In this document: positions 8,501 through 17,950 of the stretch, one piece after another
Layout of the letters: every line of letters starts with the position of its first letter
How positions within the stretch are numbered: the first letter of the stretch is position 1
DNA from: Thermoanaerobaculales bacterium
GTDB taxonomy: Bacteria > Acidobacteriota > Thermoanaerobaculia > Thermoanaerobaculales > Sulfomarinibacteraceae
NCBI GenBank assembly: GCA_035358815.1
Contig: DAOPQC010000003.1
Coordinates: 496,001-560,000 of the forward strand
Length of the DNA: 64,000 nt
Direction: 5' to 3'
The notes under the pieces: generated by a model
Told to the model about the DNA's origin: nothing
Database searches by the model: none
What the model saw: the letters and a program-made list of their open reading frames with translations, nothing else
Position numbers and translations under genes: made by a program

Positions 8501-8881
8501 GGACCGCCCCCTTTCGGCCGGCTTGTTGGCTCGCTCCAGCATATGCCGAGCCGACGCAGCTGTCATCAGAGCGATTGCGGCGGGATGTGGGGATGTCTGC
8601 ACTCCTCAAGCTACTGTCCCCGCCCGGTGCCGGGCACGAGGAAGTTGAGAAGTGAGACTCTCGCCGCGTCTTCCTACGATCTTCGTGCCCGGCACCGGGT
8701 GCGAGGCTGGTGGGCAGCCAAGATGGCTACCCCACAAGGCAGTCGCTCACGTGCCGGGTGCGGTCATTGCACCGGAACACGCCCGACGGAGACACCCGGC
8801 ACCCGGGTTCTCTGCTGTGAGCCTGCTGACCGATCCGCGCAACGGATCGGTCCTGACCGATTGACGCAGTCAATCGGTTGG
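8501..8881. repeat. Intergenic region with inverted repeats
   Basis: No gene is seen. A perfect 17-bp inverted repeat (8623-8639 and 8683-8699, core GGTGCCGGGCAC) could form a stem with a 43-nt loop. TGGCTACCCCAC recurs at 8724-8735. Two hairpins with 9-bp stems lie at 8829-8851 and 8856-8878, directly after the 3' end of the minus-strand tRNA-Ser, and may terminate it, although no T-run follows. Confidence 0.65.
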
Positions 8882-8966
8882 CGGAGGGAGTGGGATTCGA
8901 ACCCACGGAGGCTTGCGCCTCAGCGGTTTTCAAGACCGCCGCCTTCGACCACTCGGCCATCCCTCC
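8879..8966 (-). tRNA. tRNA-Ser(UGA)
   Basis: On the minus strand a full cloverleaf runs from GGAGGGA to TCCCTCC, then discriminator G and an encoded CCA (8881-8879). The anticodon loop CTTGAAA is closed by GCGGT/ACCGC and gives anticodon TGA. The long variable arm (GAGGCGCAAGCCTC) is typical of tRNA-Ser. The T-loop TTCGAAT is intact. Confidence 0.97.
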
Positions 8967-8994
8967 GCGTGTGCCACCTGTCGGCTGGGCTTCG

Positions 8995-9028
8995 CCCGTC
9001 CCCGTGCCCGTTCCCGTCCCCGTTCCCG
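8995..9028. repeat. CCCGTN hexamer array between the two tRNA-Ser genes
   Basis: C-rich on the plus strand: CCCGTC/CCCGTG/CCCGTT units, so the G-rich strand is minus. The array lies upstream of both divergent serine tRNA genes. Confidence 0.75.
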
Positions 9029-9145
9029 AATCGACTCTTGCGGTCTCGCTCGGGCGCGGGCGTCCGGCTTCGCCTTCGGCTCCGCGGCGGCAAGCGGAAA
9101 CGGAGGAACACGGACGTGGATGGGAAACATCACCGTCCGCCGCAC

Positions 9146-9174
9146 TTTACAGTCCCTCGGCCCGGCCGTACAAT
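9146..9174 (+). promoter_or_regulatory. Promoter of tRNA-Ser(GCU)
   Basis: TTTACA (9146-9151), a 17-bp spacer and TACAAT (9169-9174) lie 14 bp before the mature tRNA 5' end. Both hexamers are near consensus. Confidence 0.75.
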
Positions 9175-9188
9175 ACCGATCCCGGCGC

Positions 9189-9281
<93 letters not shown>

Positions 9282-9287
9282 GTCACG

Positions 9288-9316
9288 ACCGCCAGCTCGA
9301 CCGGCGGTGATTCCTT
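9288..9316 (+). terminator. Weak terminator after tRNA-Ser(GCU)
   Basis: ACCGCC (9288-9293) pairs with GGCGGT (9303-9308), followed by GATTCCTT. The T content is low, so this is tentative. Confidence 0.3.
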
Positions 9317-9484
9317 GGCTGCCACACGACCTCGGCGTCCTCGGCGCTGCGCACGTTCTCGTGGGGACACCTGAGTCGCATCGGGCACGGAGACGGGCGC
9401 GGGCGCGGAAGCGGGAGAAGCGCGAGCGGATCGCCGCCGGTTCGTGGAAACGGCATCGAACCGTGACGCGCCGAACGGAGTGAG

Positions 9485-10942
9485 ATGATGCCCGGTGTGG
9501 TGAGGACACGGATCGCGCCGAGCCCGACCGGCGACCCCCACGTCGGCACCGCCTACGTGGCGCTCTTCAACTACGCGCTGGCGAGGAAGCACGGCGGCCA
9601 GTTCGTGCTCCGGATCGAGGACACCGACCGCCAGCGCAGCCACCCGGCGAGCGAGCGGCAGATCTTCGAGGCGCTGCACTGGCTCGGCCTGACCTGGGAT
9701 GAGGGGCCCGATGTCGGCGGCCCGCACGCGCCGTACCGGCAGAGCGAGCGCTCTGACATCTACCGCGACCACGCGAGGATGCTGATCGAGCGCGGTGCTG
9801 CCTACCCCTGCTTCTGCACCCGCGAGCGGCTCGATGCGCTGCGCGAGGAGCAGCGGGCGAGCAAGGGGCAGCTCGGCTACGACGGCCACTGCCGCGAGAT
9901 CGCGGCCGCCGAGGCGCGGCGCCGGGTGGCGGCGGGCGAGGAGCACGTGGTCCGGCTCAGGATGCCGGCCGAGGGCGAGCTGGAGGTCGCGGACCTGCTG
10001 CGCGGCACACTGCGCTTCGACGCTCCCCAGATCGACGACCAGGTGCTGCTGAAGTCGGACGGCTTCCCGACCTACCACCTGGCCAACGTGGTCGACGACC
10101 ACCTGATGGAAATCAGCCACGTCATCCGCGCCGAGGAGTGGCTGTCGTCGCTGCCCAAGCACGTCGAGCTCTACCGCGCCTTCGGCTGGGAGCAGCCGGT
10201 GTTCTGCCACCTGCCGCTGCTGCGCAACGCCGACTCGTCGAAGATCTCCAAGCGCAAGAACCCGGTCAGCCTCAACCACTACCGGCGCGCCGGCTACCTG
10301 CCGGAGGCGATGCTCAACTACCTGGCGCTGATGGGCTGGACCATGCCCGACGAGCGCGAGGTCTTCAGCCTGGAGGAGCTCGTCGCCAGCTTCGAGCTTC
10401 CCGACATCCGGCTGGGCGGGCCGGTCTTCGACCTCGCCAAGCTCGGCTGGCTCAACGGCCGCTACATCCGCGAGCTCTCGACCGACGGCCTGCTCGCACG
10501 GCTGCGGGCCGGCCTGCTGTCGGACGATTACCTGCTGAGAGTGCTGCCGCTCGCCCACGAGCGGATCGACGTGCTCGAGGACTTCGTCTCCTACGCCGGC
10601 TTCTTCTTCACCGGCGAGGTCGCCTACGACGACGCGGCGCGGGCCGCGCTGGTGGCGAAGGGCCGGACCGCAGTCGAGACCGCGAAGGCCTTCCGGGAGC
10701 TGCTCGAGAGCCACCTCGACCCGATCCCGGACTGGAGCGCCGCCACCGTCGAGGCGGCGCTGCGCGCTCACTGCGCGGCGACCGGCTGGACCGCCAAGCA
10801 GCTGTTCATGCCGGTGCGGGTCGCGGTGACCGGCCGGGCGGCGACGCCGCCGCTGTTTGACACCATGGCGGTGCTCGGCAAGGAGGTCTGCCGCCGCCGC
10901 CTGCGCGCCGCGAGCGACCTGCTGCGCACCATGAAGCCCTGA
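9485..10942 (+). CDS. gltX: Glutamyl-tRNA synthetase
   Basis: A 485-residue class I synthetase that charges tRNA with glutamate. The HIGH box is IAPSPTGDPHVGTAY (residues about 9-23, HVGT variant) and the KMSKS box is SSKISKRKNPVSL (about 247-259). The stem-contact fold and an alpha-helical anticodon-binding domain fill the C-terminal third (LDPIPDWSAATVEAAL, TGRAATPPLFDTM). Length is normal. GlnRS is encoded next door, so this enzyme need not misacylate tRNA-Gln. ATG 9485 follows GGAG; a second in-frame ATG at 9488 is possible. The sequence up to tRNA-Ser carries a hexamer array (about 9388-9425). Confidence 0.97.
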   Translation: MMPGVVRTRIAPSPTGDPHVGTAYVALFNYALARKHGGQFVLRIEDTDRQRSHPASERQIFEALHWLGLTWDEGPDVGGPHAPYRQSERSDIYRDHARMLIERGAAYPCFCTRERLDALREEQRASKGQLGYDGHCREIAAAEARRRVAAGEEHVVRLRMPAEGELEVADLLRGTLRFDAPQIDDQVLLKSDGFPTYHLANVVDDHLMEISHVIRAEEWLSSLPKHVELYRAFGWEQPVFCHLPLLRNADSSKISKRKNPVSLNHYRRAGYLPEAMLNYLALMGWTMPDEREVFSLEELVASFELPDIRLGGPVFDLAKLGWLNGRYIRELSTDGLLARLRAGLLSDDYLLRVLPLAHERIDVLEDFVSYAGFFFTGEVAYDDAARAALVAKGRTAVETAKAFRELLESHLDPIPDWSAATVEAALRAHCAATGWTAKQLFMPVRVAVTGRAATPPLFDTMAVLGKEVCRRRLRAASDLLRTMKP

Positions 10943-10969
10943 CCTGGCTCACCCGGAATGCGCTGGCTC

Positions 10970-11000
10970 GTTCCCGTACCCGTGCCCGTACCCGTTCCCG
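10970..11000. repeat. CCCGTN hexamer array between gltX and glnS
   Basis: Units CCCGTT/CCCGTA/CCCGTG on plus, so the G-rich strand is minus. It fills most of the 100-bp gap. Confidence 0.75.
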
Positions 11001-11046
11001 AAACGTCCTGGCTGGCGTACCCTCAGCTTTTGACGGAGTGCCGCCC

Positions 11047-12735
<1,689 letters not shown>

Positions 12736-13180
12736 CGGGGGAGCATCTCGGACCCCCGCTTCCGCGCCCGCTTCCGCTTCCGTGCCCGTCTCCGTGCCCG
12801 TGCCCGATTGCCCGCGGTGTCGGGCATCGAAGCAGCGAGGCAGTGGGGCAGAGGGGCCCCGCGCCCGCTCGTGTTACGGCGACTTGTCACCGCGTAGCCC
12901 TCTGGGCGAAGCCTCAAGCCAAAGGCGACCTGCCACGGCGTAGCTGCAAGCGAAGCCGGGAGTCGGACTTGTCACGGCGTAGCCGAAGGCGAAGCCGGAA
13001 GCCGGACTTGTCACGGCGTAGCCGAAGGCGAAGCCGGATCCGCTCCCGAGCCAGACGAACCGCCAAGGCGCAGAGGACGCGACGTGGATTTCCTAATTTG
13101 GCTCGTTCTTCTTCGCGCCCTTGGCGGCTTCGCGGTGAACATCCTCCCTGCCGTACGGCCAGACACCAGGAGCCCCCACA
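12736..13180. repeat. Intergenic repeat cluster of three families
   Basis: No gene is seen. A C-rich hexamer array fills about 12757-12810. Units around TTGTCACGGCGTAGCC follow from about 12874 to 13038; the last two (12965-12999 and 13004-13038) are identical over 35 bp. An inverted-repeat element lies at 13058-13130, with arms around CCGCCAAGGCGC and GCGCCCTTGGCGG and an AT-rich centre. The cluster marks the left edge of the accessory island. Confidence 0.75.
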
Positions 13181-13312
13181 ATGTCTGACATCGCCATCTG
13201 CACCGCGCAAGAGCTGCTCGGCCACAGCGACGTGAAGACCACGATGATCTCCGCCCACGTCCTCAACCGCGGCGAGAGCCGCGACATCACCAGCCCCGCG
13301 GATGACCTGTGA
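13181..13312 (+). pseudogene. Remnant of an integron-type tyrosine recombinase (IntI C-terminus)
   Basis: A 43-codon frame contains AQELLGHSDVKTTMI followed by SAHVLNRGESRDITSPADD. This is the C-terminal signature of integron integrases, normally QELLGHxDVxTTMIYTHVLNRG. The catalytic tyrosine (MIYTHV) is replaced by serine (MISAHV). All upstream catalytic segments are missing, so it cannot be active. It points the same way as the small genes that follow. Confidence 0.75.
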
Positions 13313-13628
13313 GCAACCCGGTGCACCCGCTTCCGCGCCCGAAGGTGAGATGTGGAACTTGAAACGGCCCCCGCCCTAGGCCGAGACCGGTGGGAGGCTC
13401 GTGTCCCGGATCACAGGCATGACGGCGGGCGGGCACAGACGGAAGACACGCGGTTCGGAACGATGTTGTTGGAGTGGGGTCGGCGGTCGACCCGCTCGGT
13501 ACCCTGCAGGTCCGCATGGTGTGGATCATTCGGCGGGATCTCGGCGGCCGTTGCCACGAGAGCGTCAGCCAACTGTTCGAAGTGACGCCCGTTTTCGACA
13601 GCCAGGGACGTAACTTGGAGTGAACACG
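13313..13628. other. Gap without recognisable gene
   Basis: Short open frames exist on both strands but none has a start site, family motif or plausible composition. A GGGTCGGCGGTCGACCC palindrome lies near 13478-13494. It may be decayed coding sequence left behind with the integrase remnant. Confidence 0.4.
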
Positions 13629-14558
13629 ATGGCCGGCACGTCGAAGAAGAAGGCCTCGACGACGAAGAACGCTGCGACCGGGAGAACCGCGAAGAGGTCG
13701 GCGGAGGTCGCGAGGAAGGCTGCCGCCAGACCCGTCGCTGCCACGGCGGCCAAGCCGCCGCGCTCGACGGGCGCCGCGGCATCGGGCCATACGAGCGCCT
13801 CCAGGCGGATCGACACCTTGATCGCGGACCTCGGCGATTGGCGAGGCGAGAGGCTGGCCGAGATCCGCGCGCTCATTCATGAGGTCGACCCCGAGGTGGT
13901 CGAGGAATGGAAGTGGATGGGGACGCCCGTCTGGTCGCACGGGGGGATGTTCGTCCTCGCCAACGCCCACAAGGCGAAGGTGAAGCTGACGTTCTGCCAC
14001 GGGGCCGGCCTCCCTGACCCTACGAAGCTCTTCAACGCGGGCGTGGGCGGAAACCGGTGGCGGGCGATCGACCTTCGCGAGGGGGACACGATCGACAGGC
14101 CCGCGTTCAAGGCGCTGCTGCGCGCGGCGATCGCCTACAACGCCGCGCACGCGGTGCCGAAGCTCCTGTCCGGCGGCAACCCGCAGATCGCGAAGGCCGA
14201 CGGCGACGCGCCGGTGCAGGCCTACATTGCGGCCATGCCGGGGTGGAAGCGCGACGTCGGGCGCCGCCTCGACGCGCTCATCACCCGCAGCGTGCCCGGC
14301 GTGCGCAAGGCCGTGCGCTGGAACTCGCCGTTCTTCGGCATCGAGGGCCAGGGCTGGTTCCTCAGCTTCCACTGCTTCACCGCCTACGTCAGGGTGGCCT
14401 TCTTCCGCGGCGCGTCGCTGCGTCCTGTTCCCCCCGGTGAGTCCAAGCAAGAGGACGTGCGCTACCTCGACATCCACGAGGATGACCGGCTCGACGAGGT
14501 ACTACTCGCCGGGTGGGTGAGGCAAGCCAGCCGCTTGCCGGGCTGGGGCAAGGCCTGA
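13629..14558 (+). CDS. Two-domain DUF1801 (YdhG-like) protein
   Basis: A 309-residue protein. Residues 1-50 are a Lys/Ala/Thr-rich basic tail (KKKASTTKNAATGRTAKR). Two domains follow that both resemble DUF1801/YdhG. The first, about 60-165, has VVEEWKWMGTPVWSHGGMF and VKLTFCHGAGLPDP. The second, about 195-300, has PGVRKAVRWNSPFFGIEG, GWFLSFHCFTAYVRVAFF and YLDIHEDD. The fold is related to ParB-like/iron-chaperone proteins but the biochemical role is unknown. ATG 13629 is chosen over GTG 13620 because TTGGAG is 8 nt upstream. Such genes are frequent in mobile cassettes. Confidence 0.75.
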   Translation: MAGTSKKKASTTKNAATGRTAKRSAEVARKAAARPVAATAAKPPRSTGAAASGHTSASRRIDTLIADLGDWRGERLAEIRALIHEVDPEVVEEWKWMGTPVWSHGGMFVLANAHKAKVKLTFCHGAGLPDPTKLFNAGVGGNRWRAIDLREGDTIDRPAFKALLRAAIAYNAAHAVPKLLSGGNPQIAKADGDAPVQAYIAAMPGWKRDVGRRLDALITRSVPGVRKAVRWNSPFFGIEGQGWFLSFHCFTAYVRVAFFRGASLRPVPPGESKQEDVRYLDIHEDDRLDEVLLAGWVRQASRLPGWGKA

Positions 14559-14567
14559 CCGCCCGCG

Positions 14568-14602
14568 GAGGCGCCGGGCACGCCGGGACGCCTCGGCGTT
14601 AC
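14568..14602 (+). other. Bulged hairpin with GTTA, possible decayed attC or terminator
   Basis: GAGGCG-CCGG pairs with CCGG-GA-CGCCTC, leaving a two-base bulge on one arm, and CGGCGTTACC follows. Bulged stems next to a GTT core are typical of attC sites, but the flanking core boxes do not match the consensus well. A weak terminator is the simpler reading. Confidence 0.2.
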
Positions 14603-14646
14603 CTCGAGCCGCCCACCGTGTGCCATCATCGAAGCGGAGGGTGTCG

Positions 14647-15066
14647 ATGGCGTTGTCCGCGCTCGATGATCCGTCCATGACGCCCACTGACGAGCAGGTC
14701 GCGCACGCGCTCGGGAGGAGCCTCGGCGTGTGGCAGAGGCTGAGGGAGTGGCTCGGCTCGTCCGCGGGGGTCAATGGCTGGGAGTGGAGATTCTCGGGGA
14801 AGAAGTACGGCTGGGCGTTGCGCGCGAAGTCGGGCGAGAGGAACATCGCGTACCTGATTCCCCAGCGCGGGTCGTTCCTCGTCGGCCTCGTCCTCGGGGA
14901 CCGTGCCATGGAGGTCGCTCGAACGCTCGAGCTCTCGCCGGCCGCGGCCGACGTGATCAGCGCCGCGAAGCGATACGTCGAGGGGACCGGCTTCCGGCTC
15001 CCGGTGACCCGCAAGGACGACCTCGCGGACATCGAGAAGCTCATCGGGGCGAAGCTGGGCCGATGA
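14647..15066 (+). CDS. DUF3788-like small protein
   Basis: A 139-residue cytoplasmic protein. The pattern WQRLREWLGSSAGVNGWEW, KKYGWALRAKSGERNIAYL and GSFLVGLVLGD fits the DUF3788 family, and it ends DDLADIEKLIGAKLGR. Function is unknown for the family. GGAGG lies 6 nt before ATG 14647, which decides the start over GTG 14620. It belongs to the run of unrelated small plus-strand genes after the integrase remnant. Confidence 0.65.
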   Translation: MALSALDDPSMTPTDEQVAHALGRSLGVWQRLREWLGSSAGVNGWEWRFSGKKYGWALRAKSGERNIAYLIPQRGSFLVGLVLGDRAMEVARTLELSPAAADVISAAKRYVEGTGFRLPVTRKDDLADIEKLIGAKLGR

Positions 15067-15273
15067 TCGCTCGTGGCGGGTCGCGGACCGCCTGATCCGG
15101 GAGCCCGACCGGCGCGGCGACGTGGCGGAGAGCCAGCGGCAGATGGACGGCGACAGGGGAGGCGGTGGGCGCATCCTCGCACAGGGAGGGGAATCTCCCG
15201 CGGGCGACTGCGTTATCTCCCTCGGCACCTATCGACTCTCTCGCACGCGCTGCCGCTCGCCCCGGAGGTTGCT

Positions 15274-15576
15274 GTGAGCGCCTACGTCATCGTCAACTAC
15301 GACGTCGTCGATCCTGAGGGCTACGACGCCTACGTGAGCCGTGCCGTGCCCATCCTCGCGAAGCACGGCGGCGAGCTGCTCGTCGTCGATGGCGACACCA
15401 CGCCGCTCGAGGGTGAGACGCGCAGCGTGCACGTGGTGCTGCGCTTCGCATCGAGGGAGGCGGCGCTGACCTGGTACCACGATCCGGCCTACGTGGAGGC
15501 GAAGAGGATCCGCCTGGCGTCGTGCGACAACACCAGCATGGTGCTCGCGACGCAGTACGTCCCGCCGGTGCCCTGA
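15274..15576 (+). CDS. DUF1330 family protein
   Basis: A 100-residue dimeric alpha/beta-barrel-type protein. SAYVIVNYDVVDPEGYDAYV at the N-terminus and VVLRFASREAALTWYHDP in the second half are the family's two conserved strand-helix units; the ending RLASCDNTSMVLATQYV is also typical. Enzymatic role is unknown. The GTG start at 15274 has CGGAGG 6 nt upstream. A gap of only 40 bp separates it from the next gene. Confidence 0.75.
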   Translation: MSAYVIVNYDVVDPEGYDAYVSRAVPILAKHGGELLVVDGDTTPLEGETRSVHVVLRFASREAALTWYHDPAYVEAKRIRLASCDNTSMVLATQYVPPVP

Positions 15577-15616
15577 CCACGTCGTCGGGCCGGCGAAGGA
15601 TGCTCGGGAGGGCAGC

Positions 15617-15994
15617 ATGCACAGGAGCAGGCTCGCGGGCTTCATCATCGACTGCAACACCGACGACCTGCCGGCGGCGGCCGAGTTCTGGGGGGCGGCG
15701 CTCGGCATGAGGGTCGGCGTCCTGCCGGGCGAGGAAGGGAAGTACATCCACCTCGGCGAACCGGGAGACCGGCTGCACGTCGAGGTTCAAAGGGTCTCGC
15801 ATCCGAGCCGGGTGCACCTCGACATCGAGACCGACGACATCGAGGCCGAGGTGCAGCGCCTCGAGGCGCTCGGGGCGACGCGGGTTCGGAAGGTGAAGAC
15901 CTGGTGGGTCATGGAAGCGCCCACCGGCCAGCGCTTCTGCGTCGTCAGGCCCCAGGGCGCGAGCTTCGCGGCCGAGGCCAACACCTGGGAGTGA
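15617..15994 (+). CDS. VOC-fold (glyoxalase/bleomycin-resistance-like) protein
   Basis: A 125-residue vicinal-oxygen-chelate protein made of two beta-alpha-beta-beta-beta modules. It starts AGFIIDCNTDDLPAAAEFW and has VHLDIETDDIEAEVQRLEAL in the second module, ending FCVVRPQ. The close pattern is the 'glyoxalase-like domain' type (Glyoxalase_6). Substrate is unknown. ATG 15617 follows GGGAGGG. It may be co-transcribed with the DUF1330 gene. Confidence 0.8.
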   Translation: MHRSRLAGFIIDCNTDDLPAAAEFWGAALGMRVGVLPGEEGKYIHLGEPGDRLHVEVQRVSHPSRVHLDIETDDIEAEVQRLEALGATRVRKVKTWWVMEAPTGQRFCVVRPQGASFAAEANTWE

Positions 15995-16146
15995 GCGCGC
16001 TCAGCTCTGTCGATTCAGCATGGAGACGGTGGCACTGCCGAGCGAGCTGACGCCTCCCGCGGTACGATGGAGGCGATGGTCAAAGCTCAGCTTTCGTCAA
16101 CGGCCCGCTGCGTTTCCTGTGGTTGCGTCCCTTGGGGAGGGGGGCC

Positions 16147-16710
16147 ATGAGCGGCAAGCGAGCGCTACAGCTGAAGATCTCACTGGTCGGATCGAGGCCG
16201 CCTGTCTGGCGGCGGGTTCTGGTTCCGGATTCGCTGACTCTAGCCCAGCTGCACCGCGTCATCCAGCTATCGATGGGCTGGACGAACTCACACCTCCACC
16301 AGTTCGAGATCGGCGGCGAGCGCTACACGGAGTTCAGCGAGGACATCGAGGCAGGGGCCCTGGACTCGACGTCATTCACCCTCCAGGATGTCGGACTTCG
16401 GCGCGGGGGCAAGGCGCTGAGGTACAACTATGACTTCGGCGACAACTGGCTCCACGACGTCGTCGTCGAGTCCGAGCTGACGGCAGGCCCGACCGTAAAC
16501 CTGCCCCGCTGCCTTGGCGGAAGGCGTGCCTGTCCCCCGGAGGACTGCGGTGGAGTGCATGGTTACCGCCGTCTCCTTGCGGCGGTATCCGATCCTCGGC
16601 ATCCGGAGCACGATGACATGATGAGGTGGGTCGGCCCTGACTTCGATCCGGCGGCGTTCGACGCGGAGGAGGTCAACCTCGTGCTCCAGCGGGCGTTCAG
16701 ATCACGGTGA
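16147..16710 (+). CDS. Plasmid pRiA4b ORF-3-like / IS1096 TnpR-like protein
   Basis: A 187-residue protein of the pRiA4b ORF-3 family. Conserved segments are LKISLVGSRPPVWRRVLVP, LHRVIQLSMGWTNSHLHQF, YNYDFGDNWLHDVVVE, and CLGGRRACPPEDCGGVHGY with its conserved cysteines. The family is common on plasmids, transposons and gene cassettes, and its biochemical function is unknown. The start at 16147 follows GGGGAGGGG. About 150 bp upstream (15995-16146) holds no gene. Confidence 0.85.
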   Translation: MSGKRALQLKISLVGSRPPVWRRVLVPDSLTLAQLHRVIQLSMGWTNSHLHQFEIGGERYTEFSEDIEAGALDSTSFTLQDVGLRRGGKALRYNYDFGDNWLHDVVVESELTAGPTVNLPRCLGGRRACPPEDCGGVHGYRRLLAAVSDPRHPEHDDMMRWVGPDFDPAAFDAEEVNLVLQRAFRSR

Positions 16711-16792
16711 CAGGTCTTAAGGGAGGTCGAACCGCCAACGTCATGGTGCCAGGGGTGACACTCCAGGCAGTATCCCTGGGGAGGAGAATGTC

Positions 16793-17242
16793 GTGTGCTA
16801 CCAACTGAATGGAGTTCTTTGGTGGACTGTCCTGGTGCTCCTTGGACTGCTTTTGCCCTCGCACGATGGTGACGCCGCCGACCCACCTCCGTCTGACTCT
16901 CTCATAGTGGAGGCATGCACCGTCGACCTGACGGAATTCGGTCGAAGGGCGTCTTGGCGGGGAACGGCCATCTATCAGGTCACTTCTGATTCAACCGGTG
17001 CGGTTCAGCACATCAGGGAACTCCGAATCCCCGAGTTCATGCCCAAAATAGTCAAACTTGACGATTTCAGGTGTTGTGTGCGTCGCTGGAGAATACATCC
17101 AGCGCAACTTTGCACAGTGGCTCTTGCCGGTGGCTCAGGAATCGGCGCGTGGTCGATCGGCCTTTCCTGCGAGGGGGAGCCAAGTCTGAAGTTGATACTG
17201 CCTCAGTTCAGCGTCGGTTGTGAAGAGGACGACGCTCCATGA
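16793..17242 (+). CDS. Low-GC exported protein of unknown function
   Basis: A 149-residue protein with an N-terminal hydrophobic segment (VLWWTVLVLLGLLLP) that looks like a signal peptide. GGAGGAG lies 6 nt before GTG 16793. Its base composition is plainly lower in GC (mid-50s by eye) than its neighbours, a sign of transfer. The mature part contains four Cys in the pattern VEACTVDL, FRCCVRRW, AQLCTVAL, plus a fifth in GLSCEGEP. VRRWRIHPA after a strand ending IPEFMPKIVKLDD vaguely recalls a TonB C-terminal fold, but I do not recognise the family. Confidence 0.55.
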   Translation: MCYQLNGVLWWTVLVLLGLLLPSHDGDAADPPPSDSLIVEACTVDLTEFGRRASWRGTAIYQVTSDSTGAVQHIRELRIPEFMPKIVKLDDFRCCVRRWRIHPAQLCTVALAGGSGIGAWSIGLSCEGEPSLKLILPQFSVGCEEDDAP

Positions 17243-17339
17243 TCCCCGAAGGCTGAGGGAACCTCAAGGCGGCAGTGGCCGGAGAGGACGACGAAGGTGT
17301 CCAACCGGCGGCCCTTGCACTGATCCGAGGGAGGCATCC

Positions 17340-17774
17340 ATGACGATGCAACGGCTGGCCGTCGCGCTCAGCGCAGTCAATCTGCTGCTGCTCTCACTGT
17401 TGCTCGGTGGCGGACCCGCAGTTGACCCCGCGACCGCGTCGAGCCCGCCGCAGGGGTCGGAGAGCGCCACCAAGGAGGCCGCGCCGATCCCCCGCGGTCG
17501 GGCGCTCAAGATCGTCGACGAGCAGGGCCGGATCCGCTCACGCCTGAAGGTCGAGGAAGACGGCACGGTCGTACTGCGGCTCGTCGGTCGCGACGGCGCC
17601 ATCCGGGTGAAGCTCGGGGCCGACGATGGCGGATCCGGATTGGTCCTGCTCGACGAATCGACCGAGCCCGGGGCGCACCTCTCCGCCCGTCGGAGCGGGA
17701 CGCCTGCGATGCCGACGACGACGAGCCTGACGCCGCGAGGGCGCGGCGGGCGGGAGCGGGTCATCAGGCCGTAG
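17340..17774 (+). CDS. Small exported/anchored protein of unknown function
   Basis: A 144-residue product with one hydrophobic N-terminal segment (LAVALSAVNLLLLSLLLGGG), probably an uncleaved anchor or signal peptide. It then has a Ser/Thr/Pro linker and a strand-rich middle (RALKIVDEQGRIRSRLKVE, VVLRLVGRDGAIRVKLGAD). That middle consists of short repeated 'D-E-x-G-R-I-R' hairpins, and the C-terminus is basic. GAGGGAGG precedes ATG 17340. Similar small proteins with 'xIxDxxGxxR' hairpins occur in many bacteria without known function. Confidence 0.6.
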   Translation: MTMQRLAVALSAVNLLLLSLLLGGGPAVDPATASSPPQGSESATKEAAPIPRGRALKIVDEQGRIRSRLKVEEDGTVVLRLVGRDGAIRVKLGADDGGSGLVLLDESTEPGAHLSARRSGTPAMPTTTSLTPRGRGGRERVIRP

Positions 17775-17950
17775 GACGGCCGCGGCCGATCAGCGACCGC
17801 GGACAATGGCCGCGGCTGCGCTCGAGAGAAGGACCACACGAAGGGAAAACTCCCTCCAAGGCGCCTCGTACTCTCCAGGTGGCCGGCGATTCTGCGCCGG
17901 TGAGCAGGGGCCAGGCGAGCCGCGGCTGCGCGTGGCGGACGGAGGGAGCG

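Noticed and set aside
8652..8864. 70-codon frame between the LVIVD gene and tRNA-Ser
   Set aside because: It runs through inverted repeats, has no Shine-Dalgarno and no family resemblance.
13352..13585. Possible gene in the gap after the integrase remnant
   Set aside because: Composition is irregular, no start site is present, and both strands give unrelated Arg-rich peptides.
14568..14602. Firm call of an attC site
   Set aside because: The bulged stem is suggestive, but the flanking RYYYAAC/GTTRRRY core boxes do not match, so it is listed only as a weak possibility.
16020..16433. 137-codon open frame overlapping the pRiA4b-like gene
   Set aside because: It overlaps a recognised family in another frame, lacks a ribosome site and shows no motif.
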